A DNA stretch of 33,176 nucleotides from Betaproteobacteria bacterium UBA3031 (GTDB lineage: Bacteria > Pseudomonadota > Gammaproteobacteria > Burkholderiales > Eutrophovitaceae). Positions 1 through 6,976 of this stretch are shown one piece after another; position 1 is the stretch's first letter, and each line of letters opens with the position of its first letter. The DNA lies in assembly GCA_002367635.1 (NCBI GenBank), contig DFDI01000036.1, positions 1-33,176 on the forward strand. Reading direction: 5' to 3'. Both the position numbers and the translations under genes were made by a program. Below the pieces are notes generated by a model. That model was given only the letters and a program-made list of their open reading frames with translations, was not told the DNA's origin and did not search any database.

Positions 1-199
1 ATAAATAATATATTAGACCATTCTATCGGAAGGGTAGACAATTCGCCTGTTATTTACAACTTCGAGAGATTTTAAAAATAATAAGAGTACCCTTGAGATG
101 GCAGAGTGTGTGGTTGATGAAGGTGCTTTAAGTCCTTGAATTTCATTACACTTAGGTTCTTGATGGTTATTAATCTTAAATATGTAGGGGAGCATAAAA

Positions 200-1885
200 A
201 TGGCTGATAATTGGCGTAGTAAATTGATCACTGGTGGCGATGTTCGAGCCCCAAATCGCGCAATGTTGAGAGCGGTGGATTTCGGAGATGATGATTTCCA
301 AAAACCAATTGTTGGCGTTGCGAATGGACACTCAAACATGAATCCGTGTAATGCGGGTATCCAGCCTTTAGTTGATCGCGCGATGGCTGCGATTCGCGAG
401 GCTGGTGGCATGCCGCAAGTCTTCGGTGTCCCGACCGTCACTGATGGTATCGGTATGGGAACTGACGGTATGAAATATTCTTTAGTATCTCGAGAAGTTA
501 TCGCAGATGCCATTGAGACTTCAGTCAATGGGCAAATGATGGATGGCGTTTTAGTCGTTGGCGCCTGTGATAAAAATATGCCCGGCGGCATGATGGCAAT
601 CGCAAGAATGAATGTACCCGCCATTTATGTGTATGGAGGGACCATCAAGCCTGGTAATTGGAAGGGGGAGGATTTAACCATCGCAAGTGCTTATGAGGCA
701 GTGGGCTCGTACAGTGCTGGGAAAATATCCAAAGAAGATTTCGTTGGTATAGAAAAAAATGCATGTCCTACGTTTGGAGCTTGTGGCGGCATGTTTACTG
801 CAAACACCATGTCGTCTTCCTTCGAGGCTCTGGGTATGAGCTTGATGGGCTCCTCGGTTATGGCTGCAGTTGATCCTGAAAAGGCAGATTCAGCTGGAGA
901 ATCTGGTCGAGTGCTGGCCAATGCGATTAAAAACAATATTCGCCCAAGGGACATCATTACGAGAAAATCGATTGAAAACGTCGTGTCTTTGATTATGGCG
1001 ACGGGTGGTTCCACGAATGCTGTTCTACATTATTTGGCGATTGCGTCTGCCGCCGATGTTGATTGGACCATCGACGATTTTGAGCGTATTCGTCAAAAAA
1101 CCCCTGTTTTTTGTGATCTCAAGCCATCTGGAAAGTATGTTGGTGTCGATCTGCATAGAGCGGGTGGTGTGCCTCAGGTACTGAAAATGCTTCTGGTAAA
1201 TGGACTGCTCCATGGAGATTGTATGACAATCACGGGTCGAACCATCGCGGAGGAATTGGAGCATGTTCCAAGTGAGCCGTCTTCTGATCAGGATGTGATA
1301 AGACCATTTGATAAGCCATTATATAAGCAGGGTCATTTGGCTATCCTCAAGGGGAATCTAGCTACGGAGGGGTGTGTTGCGAAAATCACGGGTCTTAAGA
1401 ACCCTGTGATCACAGGCCCTGCTCGAGTCTTTGATTCTGAGAAGGAGACCATGGCAGCTATTATGGGTGGCAAGATTAAAGCTGGCGATGTGATCGTCAT
1501 TCGCTATGAAGGACCAAAAGGGGGGCCAGGGATGCAAGAGATGCTCGCGCCAACTTCAGCATTAATCGGTGCGGGATTGGGTGAGTCCGTTGGGCTTTTG
1601 ACGGACGGGCGTTTCTCAGGAGCCACCTGGGGGATGGTGGTAGGTCATGTTGCGCCTGAAGCGTTTGTAGGCGGGAACATAGCCTTAGTCGAAGAGGGTG
1701 ATGAGATAACTATCGATGCGCGTAAATTGGTGATTGAGGTTAATGTGTCTGACGAAGAGTTGGCGAAGCGTAGGGCTAATTGGAAACAGCCTGAGCCACG
1801 GTTTAAGCGTGGGTTGTTAGCGAAATATGCTTACTTAGTGTCGACTGCATCAAAGGGTGCTGTTACTGACAGTTTTGATCAGTAA
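200..1885 (+). CDS. ilvD: Dihydroxy-acid dehydratase
   Basis: This cytoplasmic Fe-S enzyme dehydrates 2,3-dihydroxy-3-methylbutanoate (and the isoleucine homologue) to the 2-oxo acids in valine, leucine and isoleucine synthesis. The 561-residue length is usual for the IlvD/Edd family. The expected cluster cysteines are visible at residues 50, 123 (in GACDKNMPGG) and 195 (in PTFGACGGM). The C-terminal half carries the family stretches GNLATEGCVAKITG and GRFSGATWG. The ATG follows a good ribosome site (GGGGAG, about 9 bases upstream). The gene stands alone, with 199 bases of non-coding sequence before it in the window and a strong terminator 6 bases after the stop. I saw no leader peptide or clear attenuator upstream. 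The related sugar-acid dehydratases (Edd and others) are the main alternative, but length and motifs favour IlvD. Confidence 0.96.
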   Translation: MADNWRSKLITGGDVRAPNRAMLRAVDFGDDDFQKPIVGVANGHSNMNPCNAGIQPLVDRAMAAIREAGGMPQVFGVPTVTDGIGMGTDGMKYSLVSREVIADAIETSVNGQMMDGVLVVGACDKNMPGGMMAIARMNVPAIYVYGGTIKPGNWKGEDLTIASAYEAVGSYSAGKISKEDFVGIEKNACPTFGACGGMFTANTMSSSFEALGMSLMGSSVMAAVDPEKADSAGESGRVLANAIKNNIRPRDIITRKSIENVVSLIMATGGSTNAVLHYLAIASAADVDWTIDDFERIRQKTPVFCDLKPSGKYVGVDLHRAGGVPQVLKMLLVNGLLHGDCMTITGRTIAEELEHVPSEPSSDQDVIRPFDKPLYKQGHLAILKGNLATEGCVAKITGLKNPVITGPARVFDSEKETMAAIMGGKIKAGDVIVIRYEGPKGGPGMQEMLAPTSALIGAGLGESVGLLTDGRFSGATWGMVVGHVAPEAFVGGNIALVEEGDEITIDARKLVIEVNVSDEELAKRRANWKQPEPRFKRGLLAKYAYLVSTASKGAVTDSFDQ

Positions 1886-1891
1886 CTATTA

Positions 1892-1939
1892 ACTGGCGTA
1901 AAAAAACCACCTACAAAGAGGTGGTTTTTTTACGCCAGT
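1892..1939. terminator. Bidirectional intrinsic terminator, perfect 21-bp stem
   Basis: Positions 1892-1912 pair perfectly with 1919-1939 around a 6-base loop. The inner part of the stem is GC-rich (ACCACC/GGTGGT) and is flanked by A7/T7 runs that lie inside the stem, so it offers a U-tract on either strand. It sits between the convergent ilvD and the YdcH-like gene and should stop both transcripts. The stop codon of the minus-strand gene (1930-1932) lies within its right arm. Confidence 0.9.
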
Positions 1940-2142
1940 ATGTCTGGGATCTGTGTCTTTTGAAGTTCGGTGATCTGGTCTCTCAGTAGCAGTTTGCGTT
2001 TCTTTAGTCTGCGTATTTTTAATTCGTTGGAGGAGGTAGATAGGTTAAGTGCCGAGACCGCTTCATCGAGATCGCGATGTTCTTCTGTAAGGGCGGCGAT
2101 GCGATTTTTTATTACTGAGGATGAGTTAAATATGTCTGCCAT
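1930..2142 (-). CDS. YdcH-like small protein (DUF465)
   Basis: A 70-residue, charged, probably all-helical protein. The segment EEHRDLDEAVSALN followed by the basic run LKIRRLKKRKLLLRDQI matches the layout of the DUF465/YdcH family: a short helical hairpin with a conserved H-x-x-LD in the first helix and a K-K-x-K-L-x-L-[KR]-D in the second. The function of this family is not established. It starts with ATG 14 bases after the stop of the RraA-like gene and probably shares its transcript. Its last three codons and stop run into the terminator hairpin shared with ilvD, so ribosomes finishing this gene would touch the terminator arm. Family assignment is by motif recognition; length fits well. 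Confidence 0.8.
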   Translation of the reverse strand: MADIFNSSSVIKNRIAALTEEHRDLDEAVSALNLSTSSNELKIRRLKKRKLLLRDQITELQKTQIPDILA

Positions 2143-2155
2143 GTGAGCTTATGAA

Positions 2156-2884
2156 TCAGTAGCGGTTGTAGATTTCAATTGCTTTTAAAATGGATTTTTC
2201 GCGTTTAATAATCGGCATCATTTTTAATTCTTTTTGGTCGTACTCAGCGAGTAGCTTGAGGACCGCTTCTGCTGCGTCGCGTGGGATAACAACTACGCCG
2301 TCAGGGTCGCCCACAATAAAATCATCTGGATTCACCAGTACTCCTCCGCACGTCACTGCAATTTGTTTCGCAACAGGGATCATGCGTCCAACGGAGGTGG
2401 CAGGACTCACTCGTCTGGTAAAGACTGGAAATCGGATAGCTTTAATGGCGGTAATATCCCTCGCAGCGCCATCAATGACGATACCTTCTAGTCCCCGAAT
2501 TTGTGCGGTCGTTGCCATTAAGTTTCCAATTGCGGCAATGTTCAGCCCATCTTCCATGACGTAGACTAATATGCTCCCGGGCTCCGCGGTGTCTAGAATT
2601 TGCAAATGATAGGGTGGGTACTCGCGATTATCCGTTTTGAGGCCGCGTGTCATGAGGACGGTGACTGCCTTACCCACGATCTTGATGTCGAATAGAGGTT
2701 TCATATCCGCGCTCATCCAGCCACGATGTCCTGTAACGGTTTCGACCGCGTCCGCGATGTTGCCGGTACTGTTTTCTTGGCTTCTCAGTTGAGCAATGAT
2801 CTCTTTATCTGTGAGGGCAAGCGTCGGTGTAGCGTGTATTAGCAAACAGCACAAAACTATTGATAAAGCGCGACCTTTAGTCAA
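2156..2884 (-). CDS. RraA-like/HMG-aldolase-fold protein with signal peptide
   Basis: Residues 50-220 look like the RraA / 4-hydroxy-4-methyl-2-oxoglutarate aldolase family: an N-terminal segment on metal-independent 'S/T-x-x-I-x-D' lines (NIADAVETVTG), the loop GNLMATTAQIRGLEG, and the signature IVIDGAARD, whose Arg-Asp pair binds substrate and Mg2+ in studied aldolases. Later GDPDGVVVIPRDAAE is also typical. Unusually, it begins with a clear export signal: a short basic start, the hydrophobic run LSIVLCCLLIHA and a likely cleavage after TLA. It should therefore act in the periplasm. I chose the TTG at 2884 because GGGGAG lies 8 bases upstream of it; an upstream TTG at 2899 would put that ribosome site inside the gene. 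The substrate cannot be told from sequence; typical family members are cytoplasmic oxo-acid aldolases/decarboxylases or the RNase E regulator RraA. Followed by the YdcH-like gene. Confidence 0.8.
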   Translation of the reverse strand: MTKGRALSIVLCCLLIHATPTLALTDKEIIAQLRSQENSTGNIADAVETVTGHRGWMSADMKPLFDIKIVGKAVTVLMTRGLKTDNREYPPYHLQILDTAEPGSILVYVMEDGLNIAAIGNLMATTAQIRGLEGIVIDGAARDITAIKAIRFPVFTRRVSPATSVGRMIPVAKQIAVTCGGVLVNPDDFIVGDPDGVVVIPRDAAEAVLKLLAEYDQKELKMMPIIKREKSILKAIEIYNRY

Positions 2885-2929
2885 GTCATTACTCCCCAAA
2901 AGTGTTTAATTCAAAGTTTCTTGTAGAGG

Positions 2930-2935
2930 TGTCAA
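2930..2935 (-). promoter_or_regulatory. Possible -35 box for the RraA-like gene
   Basis: A perfect TTGACA on the minus strand lies about 46 bases before the TTG start of the RraA-like gene. No convincing -10 box is seen at 16-18 bases downstream (the best is weak, 3 of 6), so this is only a candidate. It lies after the small-RNA terminator, so the gene could have its own promoter. Confidence 0.3.
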
Positions 2936-2979
2936 GGATACAGAAAAATTGCTCATCCCGTTCGGCTTGATATTGAGGC

Positions 2980-3009
2980 AAAAAAAAGCCCCCCAGGGGG
3001 AGGGGGGCT
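2980..3009 (-). terminator. Intrinsic terminator of small RNA 1
   Basis: An 8-bp stem, AGCCCCCC/GGGGGGCT on the minus strand, with a C-rich 7-base loop (3001-2995), followed by eight T. It points the way of minus-strand transcription and no protein gene ends in front of it, which is the main reason to look for a non-coding transcript here. Confidence 0.85.
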
Positions 3010-3087
3010 GAGGGAGTTACTCTTTAGGGAGGAGGTAGTTAAAGAGGACCCAAGCTAGGGCACCTAAAACGCTGCTCTCTAACTATG
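2980..3087 (-). ncRNA. Putative small RNA 1 with exposed CCUCCUCCC loop
   Basis: Read on the minus strand, the stretch holds a 7-bp stem (3040-3046 with 3020-3026; CTCTTTA/TAAAGAG). Its 13-base loop contains CCTCCTCCC (3035-3027), complementary to Shine-Dalgarno sequences. After a 10-base linker comes an intrinsic terminator: an 8-bp stem AGCCCCCC/GGGGGGCT (3002-3009 with 2987-2994) running into eight T (2987-2980). A promoter (TTGTTA, 17 bases, TATCAT) predicts a start near 3087 and a transcript of about 108 bases. The architecture and the nine-base motif match the alphaproteobacterial 'cuckoo' RNAs (CcsR type); tandem sibling RNAs are also known from Neisseria. No open reading frame fits the stretch. 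The role (pairing with ribosome sites of mRNAs, probably with Hfq) is inference. Confidence 0.72.
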
Positions 3088-3093
3088 TGACAG

Positions 3094-3122
3094 ATGATAT
3101 TTTTATTCTTAATGATTAACAA
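3094..3122 (-). promoter_or_regulatory. Promoter of small RNA 1
   Basis: On the minus strand TTGTTA (3122-3117) is followed after exactly 17 bases by TATCAT (3099-3094), a good sigma70-type match. The predicted start is near 3087. Confidence 0.5.
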
Positions 3123-3225
3123 TACTGGTTAATTGAATATAATATATTCCAAAATGTAACTGAGTAATATTTATCTTCCTTCCGCTAAGCTCAAATCAGT
3201 CCTTGAGTTAATATTATTGCAGCAC

Positions 3226-3253
3226 AAAAAAAAGCCCTCAGTTTTGAGGGCTT
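3226..3253 (-). terminator. Intrinsic terminator of small RNA 2
   Basis: A 9-bp stem with a GTTT loop on the plus strand (AAAC on the minus strand) leads into an eight-T tract (3233-3226) on the minus strand. It lies in non-coding DNA upstream of a divergent regulator, so it serves no protein gene. Confidence 0.85.
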
Positions 3254-3292
3254 ATAAAAACTTCTTTCTCTAGGAGGAGATTAAAAAGAAGA
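3226..3292 (-). ncRNA. Putative small RNA 2, sibling with CUCCUCC loop
   Basis: This repeats the architecture of the neighbouring small RNA about 200 bases away on the same strand. A 7-bp stem CTTCTTT/AAAGAAG (3291-3285 with 3267-3261) carries a 17-base loop containing CTCCTCCT (3279-3272). A 7-base linker follows, then a terminator with a 9-bp stem AAGCCCTCA/TGAGGGCTT (3253-3245 with 3240-3232) and eight T. A strong promoter (TTGACG, 17 bases, TATATT) predicts a start near 3292, so the RNA would begin directly with the anti-Shine-Dalgarno hairpin and be only about 67 bases long. The two siblings share CTCCTCC in the loop and their layout but little other sequence, so they look like diverged duplicates or convergent designs. 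Their expression is not shown by sequence alone. Confidence 0.7.
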
Positions 3293-3298
3293 AGTAGA

Positions 3299-3327
3299 AA
3301 TATATACTATTTGTTGCGATGCGTCAA
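3299..3327 (-). promoter_or_regulatory. Promoter of small RNA 2
   Basis: On the minus strand TTGACG (3327-3322) and TATATT (3304-3299) are separated by 17 bases: ten of twelve consensus bases. It faces away from the regulator promoter, with only 31 bases between the two -35 boxes. Confidence 0.6.
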
Positions 3328-3358
3328 TGCAGATTTATGCCTAATATATTCTTTTATA

Positions 3359-3387
3359 TTGACAAATATAGACAAATAAGCAATATT
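3359..3387 (+). promoter_or_regulatory. lysR promoter with tandem GACAAATA repeat
   Basis: TTGACA (3359-3364) and AATATT (3382-3387) lie 17 bases apart and would start transcription about 25 bases before the GTG of the regulator. The octamer GACAAATA occurs at 3361-3368 and again at 3371-3378. The repeats are spaced 10 bases, one helical turn; the first overlaps the -35 box and the second lies in the spacer. Such a position suits an autorepression operator, but the binding protein is unknown. Confidence 0.5.
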
Positions 3388-3418
3388 TATTCTTAATTAT
3401 TCATATATATGGTGATTT

Positions 3419-4384
3419 GTGGATAGATTTAAATTGATGAATCTCTTTGTTCGTATTGTGGAGACGGGAAGTTTCTCTGCTGTTGCGAGGGAGTTAGAAA
3501 TGCTCCAGCCGTCTGTCAGCAAGCATATGAATATGCTTGAACAGAGTCTTGGTGTTCGTTTGCTCAATCGAACAACGCGTAAAATTTCACTGACTGAGGC
3601 GGGAAAAGAGTACTTTGAGCGCTGTCAGCGGATCATTGATGATGTCAATGAGCTTGAAACTGAGGTTTTGGGTCTTGTAAATAAGCCGACTGGCACGCTT
3701 CGGATCACCAGTCCCGTTGCGTTCGGGCAAATCTATATGTTGCCACTCTTACTGGCATTTCGGAATCAAGTTGCTGAACTCGGTGTCGACCTTTCCTTCG
3801 ATGATCGTTACGCCGATTTGGTTCAGGAGGGCTTTGATGTTGCGATTCGGTTTGGAGAGCTTGAGGATTCTCAATTAATTGCTCGTCATGTTGGAAGTAG
3901 CGCGCGGGTTTGCGTTGCCTCTCCGTCCTACTTGTCAAAATATGGGGTACCAGGTGTACCTAATGATTTAAAAAATCATAACTGCATCACTTACACACAT
4001 CTTTTTTCTAGTGTTTGGCCATTACGAGATGCCAAAGGACTCCTTTCGATAAAAGTGGGTGGTAATTTTAGGGCAAATAGTGGGTATGCCATTCGTGACG
4101 CTGTATTGAACGGAGTTGGTATAGCGTTAGTTCCAGCATTACTGGTTAAGGAGCAGATTGAGAGTGGGACCGTAGTTCCACTTTTAAATGATTATGCTCC
4201 AGACCCTATCAAAATTTCCGCCGTTTATCCGTCTAACCGACTGATTCCGAGAAAGGTAAAACTCTTTGTTGATTTTATGAAAGAGGAGTTTTTAAAAATT
4301 CCTTTGTTGCACCCACATGCGCCATTGAGGCCCGTACCGAGATTGAGGTCTAGGCCTGCAGTCGTTGTTGACCCCAGTCAATAG
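3419..4384 (+). CDS. LysR-family transcriptional regulator
   Basis: A DNA-binding regulator of the LysR family. Residues 1-60 form the winged helix-turn-helix (MDRFKLMNLFVRIVETGSFS, then QPSVSKHMNMLEQSLGVRLL and the NRTTRKISLTEAG wing). A linker helix follows and residues 90-290 form the periplasmic-binding-protein-like effector domain. The start is GTG, which places the protein start exactly where the family begins; the ribosome site is weak. The 321 residues include a basic, proline-rich tail beyond the usual 300. LysR proteins often control the gene divergent from them. Here the divergent transcript is small RNA 2, not a protein gene, so that RNA or the RraA-like gene beyond may be the target. 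The effector is unknown. Confidence 0.93.
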   Translation: MDRFKLMNLFVRIVETGSFSAVARELEMLQPSVSKHMNMLEQSLGVRLLNRTTRKISLTEAGKEYFERCQRIIDDVNELETEVLGLVNKPTGTLRITSPVAFGQIYMLPLLLAFRNQVAELGVDLSFDDRYADLVQEGFDVAIRFGELEDSQLIARHVGSSARVCVASPSYLSKYGVPGVPNDLKNHNCITYTHLFSSVWPLRDAKGLLSIKVGGNFRANSGYAIRDAVLNGVGIALVPALLVKEQIESGTVVPLLNDYAPDPIKISAVYPSNRLIPRKVKLFVDFMKEEFLKIPLLHPHAPLRPVPRLRSRPAVVVDPSQ

Positions 4385-4516
4385 CGTACTAAATGCGCAG
4401 TCTTGGAACTCGGTTAAACTGGCGACGCACAAAGTTCTGATTGGTCACTAGAGGTAACGGTCGCTCCAAATTGACTATTGAATGCTTGACAAAATACTTA
4501 AACGGTAAAAGGTTGT

Positions 4517-6505
4517 ATGAATAAAAGAGCTACTAAATACACTGCTGACGACATCGAAATTCTTGAGGATTTATCCCCTATTTTGCATCGCCCCGGTATG
4601 TACACCGACCCAGTGAATCCGAATCATGCCTTAGTGGAGGTTATTGATAATGCCTCAGATGAAGGCTTGGCGGGATATGCGAAAAATGCAGAAATCAAAC
4701 TTTATGAGGATGGTTCTGCTGAGGTTATAGATGATGGTCGCGGAATCCCTGTGGATATCCACCGTACTAAAAAGATTCCTGCAATTCAGGTTATTTTTAC
4801 GACGTTGCACTCAGGTGGAAAATTCAGAAAAACAGATTCTGAGTCAGTTTATCGGATCGCAGGCGGACTTCATGGAGTTGGTGTGTGCGTCAGTAATGCC
4901 CTTTCGACGAAATTAGAGGCAGAAGTGACAAGAGATGGAGTTGTGCACCAAATTATCTTTGGTCCTAATGGCAAAGTTCAAGTACCACTTAAAAAATTGA
5001 AAGAGGTTGCGCGTAATAAAACGGGAACACGCATTAGGTTTTGGCCGGATGCGAAGTATTTCGATAGCGTGAAGTTTGATATTGTCGAGCTTACGGCATT
5101 ACTCAGAGCCAAAGCGATGCTATTACCAGGTGTACGTTTTTCTCTAGGCGTTGAGAAGAACGGATCATTTGACACGCAGACCTGGCATTTCCCTAAAGGC
5201 ATAGAAGGATATTTTGCTGAGGCTATCGTCGGACGGGACGCTGTGGGGACCACTTTTTTCGGTGAGCGCTACGTTACAAATTCATCTGAATCCAACTTGT
5301 TTGCAGAGGGGGAAGGCGCGCAATGGGCGTTGTCGTGGACAACGGAAGGGGAAGTCATTAGCGAATCCTATGTGAATATGATTCCTACTCGCCAAGGTGG
5401 AACACACGTTTCCGGACTTAGAGATGGGGTCTATCAGGCGATTAAGAGTTTTATCGACCACCATGCCATGGGGCAAAGAGGTTTAAAGGTTGTCCCCGAT
5501 GATGTGTGGTCTAGGACTAATTTTGTTTTAGCATGCAAAATTCTCGACCCCCAGTTTAAAGGTCAAGTGAAAAATGAGCTTATTTCGCGAGATGCATTTA
5601 AGCTCGCATCGCAAATGATTCGAGATCCGATTGAGTTATGGCTAAATCAGCATGTCGATGAAGGCAAGCGTATTGCTGAGTTGGTTCTCCGGCAAGCTGT
5701 ACTGCGAACCCGTTCAGCTCAAAAAACAGAACGAAGAAAAACATCTGGAATAGCAGTGTTGCCGGGAAAGCTGACGGATTGCGCCTCTGAAGACCCTACC
5801 CGTAATGAACTTTTTATTGTGGAGGGCGATTCCGCAGGTGGGTCAGCAAAAGGGGCGAGAGATAAAGAGTTTCAAGCGATTCTACCCTTAAAAGGTAAGC
5901 CTAAAAATACATGGCAGGATGCCCCGAGTTCGCTTTATTCGAACAAAGAAATCGAGGCTATCGCGCTTGCCATAGGCATAGATCACCACACCTTGGATGA
6001 TCCAATAGATCTAACAAATTTGCGGTATAACAGGATCAATATTCTCGCGGATGCTGATGTCGACGGTGCTCATATTCAGGTTTTGCTACTCACATTATTT
6101 TTCCGACATTTTCCCAAGTTAATTCAGAGTGGGCATATCCACATTGCGCAACCACCACTTTTTCGGATTGATGTGCCTTCGCAAGGAAAGAATAAACCAG
6201 CACGTAAGTTATACGTTCTGGATGATCAGGAACTTAAAATGTTAGAAGAAAAATTGATTGATGAGGGCATCAAGCGCCAAGGATGGTCGGTGAGTAGATT
6301 TAAGGGGTTGGGTGAAATGAGCCCAGATCAACTATGGGATACAACGCTCAATCCAGATACACGGCGTACTTTACAAGTGACTTTTGAGGACGTTATGGAA
6401 GAATCGTTAGATATATTTGGAATGATGATGGCACGGGAGAATGCGGGGCAGCGTCGAAATTGGATGGAGACTTTTGGCAACTTAGTCGAGGCTGATTTTT
6501 CATGA
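4517..6505 (+). CDS. parE: DNA topoisomerase IV subunit B
   Basis: The ATPase subunit of topoisomerase IV, which decatenates daughter chromosomes together with ParC. The GHKL ATPase domain shows the catalytic Glu41 and Asn45 (EVIDNASDE), DDGRGIPVD at 72-80 and GGLHGVGV at 116-123. The transducer domain follows. The TOPRIM domain shows EGDSAGGSAKGARD (from 436) and DADVDG (512-517), and the C-terminal FKGLGEM is present. The 662 residues and the lack of the long GyrB insertion, plus parC close behind, identify ParE rather than GyrB. A possible promoter, TTGACT (4471-4476) and AATACT (4493-4498), lies just upstream. The stop overlaps the start of the next gene by 4 bases (ATGA), so the two are likely translated in a coupled way. 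Confidence 0.96.
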   Translation: MNKRATKYTADDIEILEDLSPILHRPGMYTDPVNPNHALVEVIDNASDEGLAGYAKNAEIKLYEDGSAEVIDDGRGIPVDIHRTKKIPAIQVIFTTLHSGGKFRKTDSESVYRIAGGLHGVGVCVSNALSTKLEAEVTRDGVVHQIIFGPNGKVQVPLKKLKEVARNKTGTRIRFWPDAKYFDSVKFDIVELTALLRAKAMLLPGVRFSLGVEKNGSFDTQTWHFPKGIEGYFAEAIVGRDAVGTTFFGERYVTNSSESNLFAEGEGAQWALSWTTEGEVISESYVNMIPTRQGGTHVSGLRDGVYQAIKSFIDHHAMGQRGLKVVPDDVWSRTNFVLACKILDPQFKGQVKNELISRDAFKLASQMIRDPIELWLNQHVDEGKRIAELVLRQAVLRTRSAQKTERRKTSGIAVLPGKLTDCASEDPTRNELFIVEGDSAGGSAKGARDKEFQAILPLKGKPKNTWQDAPSSLYSNKEIEAIALAIGIDHHTLDDPIDLTNLRYNRINILADADVDGAHIQVLLLTLFFRHFPKLIQSGHIHIAQPPLFRIDVPSQGKNKPARKLYVLDDQELKMLEEKLIDEGIKRQGWSVSRFKGLGEMSPDQLWDTTLNPDTRRTLQVTFEDVMEESLDIFGMMMARENAGQRRNWMETFGNLVEADFS

Positions 6506-6942
6506 CCAAGTTCGTATTTTTTTGCCGGTCTAGTTTTTTGCTGTTATGTTTTTTTTGCTCGAGTGGGATTGCGGGGCAGGAGGCTAAGATTACTGAGTAC
6601 GGTATTTACAATGATGCTCGGGAATTGATTAAACAAACAAAAGTTGTTCCAGCAGACCAGATCGTGCGATTTGGTTTTTGTTTTGAGGTCTTTGTCAATT
6701 TTTTTGATGATAATAAGTATATGCTCACACAGACGTTGGTTCACCCTGAGATCTTGGATGATGGGGGTTGGCCTAATAAGGGATACAACGTTCCTCGAAA
6801 ATTCAAAGTCGTTAACGGTACGGCATTTGGGTGTGTGGGGTACAACGCCCGAGCGGAAAAAGAGGCACCAGCGGGAGAGTGGGTATTCAGTTTGTCCGAT
6901 GGCAGTGATGAATTGGTCCAATTCAAATTTATTTTGAAGTGA
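6502..6942 (+). CDS. Secreted DUF3859-like protein between parE and parC
   Basis: A 146-residue protein with an export signal: Lys3, a hydrophobic and Cys/Phe-rich run to about residue 20, and a likely cleavage near GIAG/QEA. The mature part reads as a small beta domain: KITEYGIYND near the start, a hydrophobic FGFCFEVFV, and near the end APAGEWVFSLSDGSDEL, which resembles the 'pGxWtfqiwdGdkkL' ending of DUF3859 proteins. I assign that family with moderate confidence; its function is not known to me. The start overlaps the parE stop by 4 bases and parC begins 34 bases after its stop, so this probably periplasmic protein is made in one operon with topoisomerase IV. No functional link to the enzyme is evident, and transcript sharing may be accidental. 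Confidence 0.75.
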   Translation: MTKFVFFCRSSFLLLCFFCSSGIAGQEAKITEYGIYNDARELIKQTKVVPADQIVRFGFCFEVFVNFFDDNKYMLTQTLVHPEILDDGGWPNKGYNVPRKFKVVNGTAFGCVGYNARAEKEAPAGEWVFSLSDGSDELVQFKFILK

Positions 6943-6976
6943 TAAATAAGATATGTAACTTCGATAAAGCAATGAT

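Noticed and set aside
13..624. A 203-codon open frame on the minus strand over the start of ilvD
   Set aside because: It lies mostly opposite the strongly conserved ilvD, has no family likeness and no ribosome site; it is a shadow frame.
2029..2037. A third GGAGGAGGT (CCTCC on the minus strand) close to the small RNA pair
   Set aside because: It lies in codons of the YdcH-like gene and has neither a closing stem nor a terminator, so it is not a third small RNA.
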